From: VXNE01 sp965116625
GTDB lineage: Bacteria > Pseudomonadota > Gammaproteobacteria > Pseudomonadales > Azotimanducaceae
Assembly (NCBI GenBank): GCA_965116625.1
Contig: OZ220717.1
Span: 1,116,001 to 1,180,000 of the forward strand
Length of the DNA: 64,000 nt
Reading direction: 5' to 3'
This document shows positions 34,752 to 42,620 of this stretch, piece by piece (within the stretch, counting starts at the first letter, position 1; each line of letters starts with the position of its first letter). A program made the position numbers and the translations under genes. The notes beneath the pieces were generated by a model. The model searched no databases, was not told where the DNA came from, and saw nothing but the letters and a program-made list of their open reading frames with translations.

Positions 34752-36362
34752 TCACTCTGGCCGACAGGCAAACAGCCATTCCCATCGGACGCAGGTGACG
34801 GGAACCGAAACCTGCGGTAGGCGGGTGGGCAGGTGGCCTTGAGGTGTCTCGGCAGCCAGGTACCTGGCGCGCGGGTCGACTGGATGTTCAATGACCTGGC
34901 GGTCCCTGCTCTGCGGCGGTGGCCGTGAGAACCATCCTCCCTCCAGGGGGATGCCCGTCTCGACCGCCAGGTGCATCGCGAACCTGAGGTGTTTTGCTCC
35001 GGTGGGAATACCGTTAAGTTCCTCTATGACCAGTAGCCGCGAACCACCTTCCAGGATTTGTGGGGGTGGCAGCAGACGCTCGACTGCGACTCGCGCATCC
35101 TGGTATTCGTGGGCCCAGTATGGTGCCACCGAGAAGATCTGCAGCGCGAACGCGGCGCCGAGGATGAGAGTGGCTCGCGAGCGAGGCCACACCGTCGCGA
35201 AATGCACCAGCGGCAGCAGGCTGAGGCATATAACGAGCGGCCAGGCCAATCGGACCGCGGCCCGGTGAATTCCGTACAGGTCGACGATCCAGTCCGGAAC
35301 CAGGAACGAAAGATCGAAAAAGTAAGAACCAAACCGGACCCACGGAGATATGGCAACCACGACAAGGAAGGCGACGACGCCCGCCATCGGGTAGTAGGCG
35401 CGGGGAATGCGAAGACGAGGGGGAAGCACGAGACCGATCAGAAGAATGAGGACGCAGCCTGCTCCGAGCCAGGCATCCTGCTCGATGCCGGGGCCCCGCG
35501 CGCCGTATATCTCGCGCAGCGTATCCGGTTCGCCGACGATCATCCCCAGGGGCGAGAAGCCAAACTCGCCCAGTCCGAGATCGGAGGCAAAGCTGCTGGC
35601 CGCGAAGATGCCGAGGGTCCAGCACAGGGCGGCGAAAAGAAGACACAGGATCGCGGCAGCGCCGATGCGGTGCGAAGCGGGAGCATGGGCCAGCGCGGTG
35701 GCAAACAGGCAGAACAACACTACCTGCAGCGCCAGCAGGGGATGAATGGCGAGCGTCACCAGGGACAAGGCTGCCGCGCGCGGAAGGACGAATCCCAGTG
35801 CGGGACGTTCGCGCGATGCGTAGACGCATAAAGCCAGCGAGAGGATCAACAGTCCTTGCGTGGACAGCGCGACATGGGCCCAGTTGAGCCGGCCGACGAA
35901 GATGGGCATGGCCAGCGCGAATGCCGCGGCAAGCAGGCACGGCGCGACATGCCGTACGCCTGCGGCGCGGACGAACACGGCGCCGGCGACCGCCTGGAGG
36001 GTGACGGCCACGACGTGCCAGAGTCCGAAGTAGTGGAAGTCGGCAGGCAACCAGGAAACGAATGGACGAAACACCGTCGCGGCGAGGGGCAGGCCGTCCA
36101 TCAGCGAGATCGGTACCCCGAGGGGATGGTTGAAGAGGTTGGTCCAGAGCGATGGCCAGGGATTCCCGTGCACGACCAGCGCTTGCCACGCGAGACGGTA
36201 GTCGAGCGCGTCGTTGGGGAAGACGAAGTTGTGAAAGCGCGCGGCGTCGCCGAGCAGAAACGAAGCCGGATAGACGACCAGGGACATCGCGAGACCGAGT
36301 AGCGCCGAGAGCCCGAGGGAGAGCGCAATCGACTCGTACCTGCTTCGGGCCTGGTCAATCAT
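34752..36362 (-). CDS. Large polytopic membrane protein, DUF6311-like (paralogue B)
   Basis: A 536-residue protein closely related to the gene at 27406-29130: FLLGDAARFHNFVFPNDA, FRPFVSWLPADFHYFGLWH and FVGRLNWAHVALSTQGLLIL recur almost unchanged, and the soluble end has ETGIPLEGGWFSRPPP. The first helix starts 12 residues after the ATG at 36362, which makes this start credible and hints that the paralogue starts at a matching place. The two copies bracket the AftB-like to flippase gene run in direct orientation. Function unknown; a lipid-linked sugar transferase is the working guess. Confidence 0.72.
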   Translation of the reverse strand: MIDQARSRYESIALSLGLSALLGLAMSLVVYPASFLLGDAARFHNFVFPNDALDYRLAWQALVVHGNPWPSLWTNLFNHPLGVPISLMDGLPLAATVFRPFVSWLPADFHYFGLWHVVAVTLQAVAGAVFVRAAGVRHVAPCLLAAAFALAMPIFVGRLNWAHVALSTQGLLILSLALCVYASRERPALGFVLPRAAALSLVTLAIHPLLALQVVLFCLFATALAHAPASHRIGAAAILCLLFAALCWTLGIFAASSFASDLGLGEFGFSPLGMIVGEPDTLREIYGARGPGIEQDAWLGAGCVLILLIGLVLPPRLRIPRAYYPMAGVVAFLVVVAISPWVRFGSYFFDLSFLVPDWIVDLYGIHRAAVRLAWPLVICLSLLPLVHFATVWPRSRATLILGAAFALQIFSVAPYWAHEYQDARVAVERLLPPPQILEGGSRLLVIEELNGIPTGAKHLRFAMHLAVETGIPLEGGWFSRPPPQSRDRQVIEHPVDPRARYLAAETPQGHLPTRLPQVSVPVTCVRWEWLFACRPE

Positions 36363-36578
36363 CTGGCGCGTATATGTCTCGCATCGCCCTTGATCGCCCC
36401 GCGGTTGTCATCCGCTGGAGTGGAAGCCGATGATCGATGGCCCGGGCTCCAACGGGGGCTCCCAGCCGGGTGGCACGTCATGGCGCGGCGGTCCCGCAGG
36501 AGCGTCGCGTCCGGGGGTCGGTCAGGGAGTGGGCGGACCGGGTGCGAATAACCCGGCCCCGGACGTGGTGAGGACCGA

Positions 36579-37883
36579 TCAGTTGTCGGTGCCCACCATT
36601 TCTCCGTGTTGCGTGTAGTCGAGCCCCTCTGTCTCCTCTTCTTCGGTCACCCGCAGATCCGTGAAGATCCTGATCGCGAAGAGGATCACGCAGGTGCCGA
36701 GGGCACTCCAGAGGCCTACGGCGAGCACGCCTTCGAGCTGAATCCAGACCTGCATGATATTGCCGTCGATGGCTCCCGGCGCGTTGCCGATCTCTTCGAG
36801 TGCAAATACGCCGGTGAGTATCGCTCCCAGTAGCCCGCCGACACCGTGAATCCCGAACACGTCGAGCGCGTCATCGTAGCCGAGACTGTACTTGAGCCAG
36901 GCGCACGCCCAGCAGCAACTGAACCCGGCGAATACGCCGATGGCGAGCGCCCCGATCGGAGCCACGTAACCTGCAGCGGGTGTAATCGCGACAAGCCCCG
37001 CGACTGCCCCGGAGACGAGGCCGAGGATGCTCGGTTTCTTGAGAATCCACCACTCGTACAGCATCCAGGTGAGTCCCCCGGCGGCGGCGGATATCTGCGT
37101 GATGAGCATGGCCAAAGCGGCGTTGCGGCTCGCGGCAAGCGCGGACCCCGCGCTGAAACCGAACCAGCCGATCCATAGCAGGGACACGCCGATGACGCTG
37201 AAGAGCGGGTTGTGGGGCGCCATGTTTTCGGTGCCGTATCCCTTGCGCTTGCCGACGATAAGGCAGGCGACCAACCCGGCGACGCCCGCATTGATATGCA
37301 CGATGGTACCGCCCGCGAAATCCAGTACGCCTTCCTCCTTCAGGAAACCGCCACCCCAGATCCAGTGCACCACTGGCGCGTACACGACGATGGTCCAGAG
37401 CGTGATGAACCACAGCATCGCGGAGAACTTGATGCGGTCCGCGACGGCGCCGGTTATCAGCGCCGCAGTGACTACGCCGAACCCGAGTTGAAACACCACG
37501 TACAGCACTTCGGGAAACGAGCCGCGTAGCTGGTCCAGATCCAGTTGGGTCAGAAAGATCAGGTCGAGGTTGCCGATGTACTCATTGTCACCGGAGAAAG
37601 CCAGGCTGTATCCGACGATCATCCATACGACTGATACGAGACAACAAATGGCGAAACACTGGCCCGCGATGGACAGCATGTTCTTCCTTCGGACCATGCC
37701 GCCGTAGAACATGGCGATTCCGGGCACGGTCATCATGAGACCGAGCACCGCGGCCATCAGCATCCATGCGGTGTTTCCGCTGTCGAACCCGGGCGGTGCC
37801 TCGGCCGCCAGGGCGGGGGAAGCGAAGATTGACAAAAGTACCAGGATCGCGGCGGCCATCGGCTTCGCGGGTGTGAGTTTCAT
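36579..37883 (-). CDS. amtB: Ammonium transporter AmtB
   Basis: A 434-residue Amt/MEP/Rh channel that takes up ammonium across the inner membrane. There is a signal peptide (MAAAILVLLSIFASPALA), then eleven helices. The twin pore histidines can be placed in GTIVHINAGVAGLVA and FGIHGVGGLLGAILTG, and the Phe-gate region in MFYGGMVRRKN. The C-terminal tail (EEEETEGLDYTQHGE) is the usual contact for GlnK. No glnK lies beside it, which differs from the common glnK-amtB pair. Confidence 0.95.
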   Translation of the reverse strand: MKLTPAKPMAAAILVLLSIFASPALAAEAPPGFDSGNTAWMLMAAVLGLMMTVPGIAMFYGGMVRRKNMLSIAGQCFAICCLVSVVWMIVGYSLAFSGDNEYIGNLDLIFLTQLDLDQLRGSFPEVLYVVFQLGFGVVTAALITGAVADRIKFSAMLWFITLWTIVVYAPVVHWIWGGGFLKEEGVLDFAGGTIVHINAGVAGLVACLIVGKRKGYGTENMAPHNPLFSVIGVSLLWIGWFGFSAGSALAASRNAALAMLITQISAAAGGLTWMLYEWWILKKPSILGLVSGAVAGLVAITPAAGYVAPIGALAIGVFAGFSCCWACAWLKYSLGYDDALDVFGIHGVGGLLGAILTGVFALEEIGNAPGAIDGNIMQVWIQLEGVLAVGLWSALGTCVILFAIRIFTDLRVTEEEETEGLDYTQHGEMVGTDN

Positions 37884-37955
37884 GGACTTTGTTTCCTTGA
37901 CTGGTCCTTTAAGGGGAATGCGAATGTGGATTGACGGGTTGCCGGCGTGACTATT

Positions 37956-37976
37956 GGCTATGGATGGCTATGGATC
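37956..37976 (+). repeat. Tandem 10-base repeat (GGCTATGGAT twice)
   Basis: Two adjoining copies of GGCTATGGAT lie in the gap between amtB and the LC7-like gene, upstream of amtB. It may be slippage or a weak paired site. No sigma-54 promoter of the TGGCAC-N5-TTGC type was seen here. Confidence 0.4.
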
Positions 37977-37989
37977 GCCCGCCGGGTCA

Positions 37990-38808
37990 TCAACGTCGCC
38001 TTCTGCCGGAGTTGTTCTGGTCACCGGATCGCTTGAAGAACATCCTCGCGCGCGGCCCAATGGGGACAGGGGGTTCGCTCTGGACAGGCGGCTCCTCCGC
38101 GGGCGCCGCTGCCGCAGCAGGCAACTCGTTGACGGGAGGCTCTGTCGGTTCGGCCGGAGGAGCGGGCTCCCTCTGCGCGATCTCGGGACGAGCCGGTCGA
38201 GTCTCCGATAGGGAGGGAACTCGCGGGGGCGGCTCATCCGGCCGTTCCTCCTGCGGTTCTCTCCGGGTTTGCCGTGTTCCAGACGTGCTGTCGTACTCCG
38301 GTTCGGTCCGACGCGCCTGCCACGGCTGAGCGGGAGGCGGGGTCAATGGCTCGGATACCTCGTCCCGAGTCCGAAGACTCCGGTCAACGGAGGGATCGGC
38401 TGCCCGCGTGGGCACATCCCCCAGGCGTCTGACCGCATCGTGAACTGCCAAAAGCCCCATGCCGAGACTGACATTCCGGTTCGTCACGAGTATGAAAATT
38501 ACGCGGTCCCAGCCCGGAACGGTGGACATGAACTGGTAGCTGTTGCTGGTCGTCAACTGAACTTCGCGGACGAATCCATTGGTCTGGGAATGGTCTCTCG
38601 ACAGCGAACGCTCGAAGTTGCGCACGAGCTTGCCGCGGAACAGGTCGATCCCGACATAGGACACCAGTGTCGCCAGATTCGCGTTCATGACGGTTCCGGC
38701 GCGGTATTCGGCGGCCAGCGGGAGGCCTGTCTCAAGGTCCGTCAACACGCATCCGAGAGACCCGTCAACGTCGTCCATGACGTCTCGGCAAATGCTCTGC
38801 AGATCCAT
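37990..38808 (-). CDS. Roadblock/LC7-like protein with Pro/Glu-rich tail (paralogue 2)
   Basis: The first ~130 residues match the gene at 8799-9314 (DLQSICRDVMDDVDGSLGC, TGLPLAAEY, YQFMSTVPGW, LVTNRNVSLGMGLLAVHDA). The remaining ~140 residues are a Pro/Glu/Arg-rich low-complexity tail ending in basic residues (RRRR). The likely fold is roadblock/LC7, by pattern. ATG 38808 is preceded by GGGAGGCG; the open frame upstream to 39123 has no family match. Its neighbours are amtB and a membrane protein of unknown role. Confidence 0.7.
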   Translation of the reverse strand: MDLQSICRDVMDDVDGSLGCVLTDLETGLPLAAEYRAGTVMNANLATLVSYVGIDLFRGKLVRNFERSLSRDHSQTNGFVREVQLTTSNSYQFMSTVPGWDRVIFILVTNRNVSLGMGLLAVHDAVRRLGDVPTRAADPSVDRSLRTRDEVSEPLTPPPAQPWQARRTEPEYDSTSGTRQTRREPQEERPDEPPPRVPSLSETRPARPEIAQREPAPPAEPTEPPVNELPAAAAAPAEEPPVQSEPPVPIGPRARMFFKRSGDQNNSGRRRR

Positions 38809-38941
38809 CTTCGCCTCCCGTGGGCGGCGCGAATTTTCGCGTCGCCCGATTTCGCAGCCGACGGATAATGCATCGTTAGCTGGCCATCCGCAAGCCGGCC
38901 CCGCCCCCGGTGATCTCTGGTAGGGCGCTGGCGAAAATGGA

Positions 38942-40678
38942 TCAGTTGTAGCTGAACTGGAACTTCGTGGATCGCTCCTGCAACCTGGAGCATGCGCCCT
39001 GTCCAACGTTGTCGAACTCGAAGACCCAGTTTCGGACCACCTGCATCGCGGTGTTGGCGAACAGGTTGAAGGACCGGGGCCGCTCCGCGCTGGATTGCTC
39101 GGGGATGACGGTGATCTCGTCATTGACGGTCGCCCCGGCTTCGTCGAGCCGGTAACGGACGGTGATGGTGGCCGAACCGTAGTTCATCCGGCGGCGTCCC
39201 GGGTAGACGTCGCCAAGGGCGGCGGCGAATCTCGGCATCAGGGTGGCAGGACAGGGGGGCAGGTCCACCGGGTCGGGCTCGGTGCCGGCAAATGCCAGGT
39301 CTTCGATGGGTTCAACATCCGGTGGGTCTTCGGACTCGGAAGCCGGGGGCTCGGTCTGTGCCGCCACATCAGGTGCGTCGCCGTTGGCGGGTGCGTCGAT
39401 CTCGAGCGGGGGATCCGTCGTCCCGAGAACGGTCTCCTCGTCCGTAACTGCGGTTGGCTCCGGGGTTTCGACGTCTGCGGATTCCTCTGCAGGCGTTTGG
39501 TCTAGTTCCGCCTCGCGTGCGTCGAGCTGTTCGTGCTGGGCATTCAGGATTTGCTCCTGGCGGCGCAAATCCTCCGTGCTTTCGGATCGCGCCCTGGGGG
39601 CAACCGTGACCCGCGCGCGTTCTTCGGCAAGCCTGCGTTGCGCCTCGAGCAACGCCTCTCTTTCTTTCCGCACTTCTTCGAGCATGCGCGCCGCATCCGC
39701 CCGCTCCTTTTCGATTTCCGCGCGCTCGAGCGCCGCGAGTTCCTCGGGCGTCAATCTGTTCATCAGGGGTTCCGCCGCATAGGTCGGCAGGGGTTGCTGG
39801 TCCTCGAAAGTCAGTTCCGCGCCGGCAAAGTACTCCGTCCAGAATGCCTGGTGGGCCCGCTTTGGCCGGGGTTGCTCGGTCAGGTCGAGCCGCGGCAGAT
39901 AGAAGACCCGCACAGTCAGGTTGGACATCGTCGGAGTCACGCCCAGGCGGGCCATTTGCCGGGCGCGGGTCTCGGCGAAGTCGGCGAAACTCCAGTCGGT
40001 CCAATCGAGGTCCAGATGGGAGTACCACTCGGCGTGCTGCATCATGTCGGAGAACACGTAGATCGCCTGCGGCCCAGAGCCTTCGGAAAGTTCGATTACG
40101 GTATCTTCGATCGCCTCTATGAGGTAGGAGTTGGTTATCGGCGTTAGCGGCTGATACCTGGCCAGCGCATCGACGCGGTTACGCAACGCTTGGCGGCGTG
40201 TGCAGAAACGCTCGGCAGACTCGCGAACGGGTGCGGGAAGCTGCGCGGGCAGATCGTCGCAGTCCCGGATCGTATCTGTCTGGTCCTTGGCGGAGCCAAT
40301 CTGAAGATCGGCGTCGTCGTAGGGTTTGCAGAGTCGATCGAGGGGCAGTCTGGGTGCCCGCGAATCCATCGAGAGAGCGAAGACGCGCAGTTCGGTATTG
40401 GCGCTCATCTGGCGGCTTACTTCGTCCAGCAGTTCGCCCGGCAGAGACAGGTCCTCCTCGTTCAGGGGCTTGCGGAAGTCGAGGATGAGCACCGCCCGCC
40501 CCAGCGACTCGTCGGACTCCAATGCGCACAGGTCTTCATCCAACGCCTGCCTGGAGTCGGGACGGTCGAACAACACCAATACGCCGACCAGGGCGACCGC
40601 CACCAGAAGCGGTGGAAGCACCAGTGTGAGGTATCGCTTCTTGCCGGTTGGCCTTCTCGGGCCGAGAGTTTCCGCCAA
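38942..40678 (-). CDS. Membrane protein with VWA-like, coiled-coil and TonB-C-like parts
   Basis: This 578-residue protein has an N-terminal membrane helix (TLVLPPLLVAVALVGVLVLF) and a periplasmic region resembling a VWA/alpha-beta domain (AVLILDFRKPL..., QAIYVFSDMMQHAEW). A long charged coiled coil follows near residues 310-400 (EELAALERAEIEKERADAAR), then an acidic Pro-rich linker. A C-terminal domain of the TonB-C type is present (YGSATITVRYRLDEAGATV, AMQVVRNWVFE). No known family covers the whole chain. It begins at TTG 40678 and precedes the LC7-like gene on the same strand, 133 bases away. A link to the cell envelope is likely. Confidence 0.6.
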   Translation of the reverse strand: MAETLGPRRPTGKKRYLTLVLPPLLVAVALVGVLVLFDRPDSRQALDEDLCALESDESLGRAVLILDFRKPLNEEDLSLPGELLDEVSRQMSANTELRVFALSMDSRAPRLPLDRLCKPYDDADLQIGSAKDQTDTIRDCDDLPAQLPAPVRESAERFCTRRQALRNRVDALARYQPLTPITNSYLIEAIEDTVIELSEGSGPQAIYVFSDMMQHAEWYSHLDLDWTDWSFADFAETRARQMARLGVTPTMSNLTVRVFYLPRLDLTEQPRPKRAHQAFWTEYFAGAELTFEDQQPLPTYAAEPLMNRLTPEELAALERAEIEKERADAARMLEEVRKEREALLEAQRRLAEERARVTVAPRARSESTEDLRRQEQILNAQHEQLDAREAELDQTPAEESADVETPEPTAVTDEETVLGTTDPPLEIDAPANGDAPDVAAQTEPPASESEDPPDVEPIEDLAFAGTEPDPVDLPPCPATLMPRFAAALGDVYPGRRRMNYGSATITVRYRLDEAGATVNDEITVIPEQSSAERPRSFNLFANTAMQVVRNWVFEFDNVGQGACSRLQERSTKFQFSYN

Positions 40679-40764
40679 GCCTATGCTCTGATTCCTTTAT
40701 TACATTTCAATGATGGGAGACTTGGTCGCCCGTTTGCAACCCGTCGACTGCGGGGTTAGTGCCA

Positions 40765-40800
40765 TGAAACCCGTCGGCCCTCCGGGCGCGCCGTGTTTCA
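40765..40800. terminator. Hairpin TGAAAC...GTTTCA downstream of dcd
   Basis: TGAAAC (40765-40770) and GTTTCA (40795-40800) flank a GC-rich loop able to pair further. It lies about 90 bases after the dcd stop on the minus strand and before the next gene. The 14 bases GCCATGAAACCCGT (40761-40774) also occur at 63905-63918 after the TonB receptor, in a likely terminator. No T-run is present here, so the call is weak. Confidence 0.35.
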
Positions 40801-40890
40801 CCCCCGCCCAGGCCCACTGTTGCGACCATCCCACCCGTCCCGGGTCCTGCGCCTTGGTCGGCACTTCGTGCCGTTCTACGGCGCAGCCCC

Positions 40891-41457
40891 CTAGGTTTTC
40901 GGAAGGGTGACGCCACTCTGGCCCTGGTACTTCCCGCCCCGGTCCCTGTAGCTCGTTTCGCAGCGTTCGTCTGACTGGAAGAACAGCAGTTGGGCGACCC
41001 CCTCGTTCGCGTAGATCTTGGCGGGGAGGTTGGTCGTGTTGGAGAACTCGAGCGTTACGTGTCCCTCCCACTCCGGTTCGAGCGGCGTGACGTTGACGAT
41101 GATCCCGCAGCGTGCGTACGTGGACTTGCCCACGCAAAGCGTCAGCACGTCCCTCGGAATACGGAAGTACTCGATGGTGCTGGCGAGCGCGAAGGAGTTG
41201 GGCGGGATGATGCAGCTGTCGTCTCTCACGTCGACGAAACTGCGCTCGTCGAACGCCTTGGGATCGACGGTGGCCGAGAAAATGTTCGTGAACACCTTGA
41301 ACGCGGGTGCGCAGCGGACATCGTAACCGTAGCTGGAAGTGCCGTAGGAGATGACGCCCACACCATCGCTACGGCGCACCTGGCGCGGTTCGAACGGCTC
41401 GATCATGGAGTGGTCGCGCACCATGTCGCGAATCCAGCGATCGGACTTGATGCTCAT
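40891..41457 (-). CDS. dcd: dCTP deaminase
   Basis: Dcd converts dCTP to dUTP, feeding dTMP synthesis. The 188-residue product has the trimer-forming dUTPase-like core: SSYGYDVRC, DDSCIIPPNSFALASTIEYFRIP, CVGKSTYARCGIIVNVTPLEPEWEGHVTLE and FSNTTNLPAKIYANEGVAQLLF, then KYQGQSGVTLPK. ATG 41457 overlaps the apbC stop (ATGA), giving translational coupling, and yields the usual length. Confidence 0.96.
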   Translation of the reverse strand: MSIKSDRWIRDMVRDHSMIEPFEPRQVRRSDGVGVISYGTSSYGYDVRCAPAFKVFTNIFSATVDPKAFDERSFVDVRDDSCIIPPNSFALASTIEYFRIPRDVLTLCVGKSTYARCGIIVNVTPLEPEWEGHVTLEFSNTTNLPAKIYANEGVAQLLFFQSDERCETSYRDRGGKYQGQSGVTLPKT

Positions 41458-42500
41458 GCGTCGACCATCTTGATGGCGGGCGGCGGTGCCTGCGATGAAG
41501 CCTCGCGCCACAGTACCGCGGCGGCGCGCCGCGCGCACTCGACGTAGGTTCGGGCAACTTCGCTGTCGGGGTCGGCAGCGACCGTGGGTCGGCCGCCGTC
41601 CGCCTGCTCGCGTATCCTCGCCGCCAGGGGCAGCGCTCCGAGAAGCTCGACGCCATACTCTTCCGCGACGCGCGCACCCCCGCCGGTACCAAACAGGTGG
41701 TGATGCTGGCCGCATTCGCCGCACACGAAATAGCTCATGTTCTCCACGATGCCGAGGATCGGAATGTTGACCTTCGAGAACATTTCGATGCCCTTCCTGG
41801 CGTCAGCCAGGGCGATGTCCTGGGGAGTGGTGACGATGATTGCGCCGCCAACGGGAGCGGACTGCGACAGGGTGAGCTGGATGTCGCCGGTGCCGGGTGG
41901 CATGTCGACGACCAGGTAGTCGAGATCGCTCCAGGCGGACTGCTCGAGAAGCTGTCTCAACGCGCCCGAAACCATCGGCCCACGCCATACCATCGGCGTC
42001 CTGTCCGTCACCAGCATGCTCATGGACATCGCTTCGATGCCGTGGGCCCTGACCGGAACGAAATAGCGCTCATCCCGCACTTCCGGCCGACGGCCGTCCG
42101 CAACGCCGAGCATGATGCCCTGGCTCGGACCATAGATGTCCGCGTCGAGGATCCCGCTTTTGGCCCCGATGCGATCCAGGGCCAGGGCCAGGTTGACCGC
42201 AGTTGTCGACTTTCCCACGCCGCCCTTTCCGGAGGCGACGGCAATGATGTTCTTCGCGCCGGGAATCCCTCGTGCTTGCGGCGCCTGGAACTCGAGGTCG
42301 AGAACGATATCCTCGCCGAGCCAGTCGGACACGGCGCCCGCATAGTCTCGTTCGAGAGCGCCCACCGGGTACCCGAGACGTACCTCGGCGTGCCATTTGC
42401 CGTCCAGGTTCGCCATGCGCCGAACCGCGCCCAGCTCGCCCCAGGTCGCGGAGAGAATCGGATCCCGGAACGTCTCCAGGGACCGCCCTTTCGTCCCCAT
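41454..42500 (-). CDS. apbC: Iron-sulfur cluster carrier ATPase Mrp/ApbC
   Basis: A Mrp/ApbC P-loop ATPase that carries Fe-S clusters in the cytosol. The 348-residue product starts with a DUF59-like N-domain, continues with deviant Walker A SGKGGVGKSTTAVNLA, then LDADIYGPSQ, DYLVVDMPPGTGDIQLTLSQ, and the Cys pair CGEC in MSYFVCGECGQHHHLFG that binds the cluster. The ATG at 42500 is the first sensible start; the same frame is open far upstream but that part is antisense to metG. Divergent from metG, as often seen in gammaproteobacteria. Confidence 0.95.
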   Translation of the reverse strand: MGTKGRSLETFRDPILSATWGELGAVRRMANLDGKWHAEVRLGYPVGALERDYAGAVSDWLGEDIVLDLEFQAPQARGIPGAKNIIAVASGKGGVGKSTTAVNLALALDRIGAKSGILDADIYGPSQGIMLGVADGRRPEVRDERYFVPVRAHGIEAMSMSMLVTDRTPMVWRGPMVSGALRQLLEQSAWSDLDYLVVDMPPGTGDIQLTLSQSAPVGGAIIVTTPQDIALADARKGIEMFSKVNIPILGIVENMSYFVCGECGQHHHLFGTGGGARVAEEYGVELLGALPLAARIREQADGGRPTVAADPDSEVARTYVECARRAAAVLWREASSQAPPPAIKMVDA

Positions 42501-42620
42501 TTTCCGCGCTCCGCGCCCTGTCGGCCCCGATAAAGGGAAGCGATTATAGGGTATATTGCCCACCGCACCCGCACCCTTGAGCCTTGATGAGGCGCTGGAA
42601 GTTCTCGCCATGAAGAGCCG

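Noticed and set aside
35014..36189. 391-codon minus-strand ORF in another frame of paralogue B
   Set aside because: Arg/Pro-rich shadow translation; the overlapping frame has conserved helices and a paralogue.
36430..36618. 62-codon plus-strand ORF between paralogue B and amtB
   Set aside because: Gly/Pro-rich low-complexity translation overlapping the amtB 3' end, no ribosome site of note.
37884..37989. Sigma-54 promoter or PII-linked control site before amtB
   Set aside because: No TGGCAC-N5-TTGC pair was found on the coding strand in the short upstream gap.
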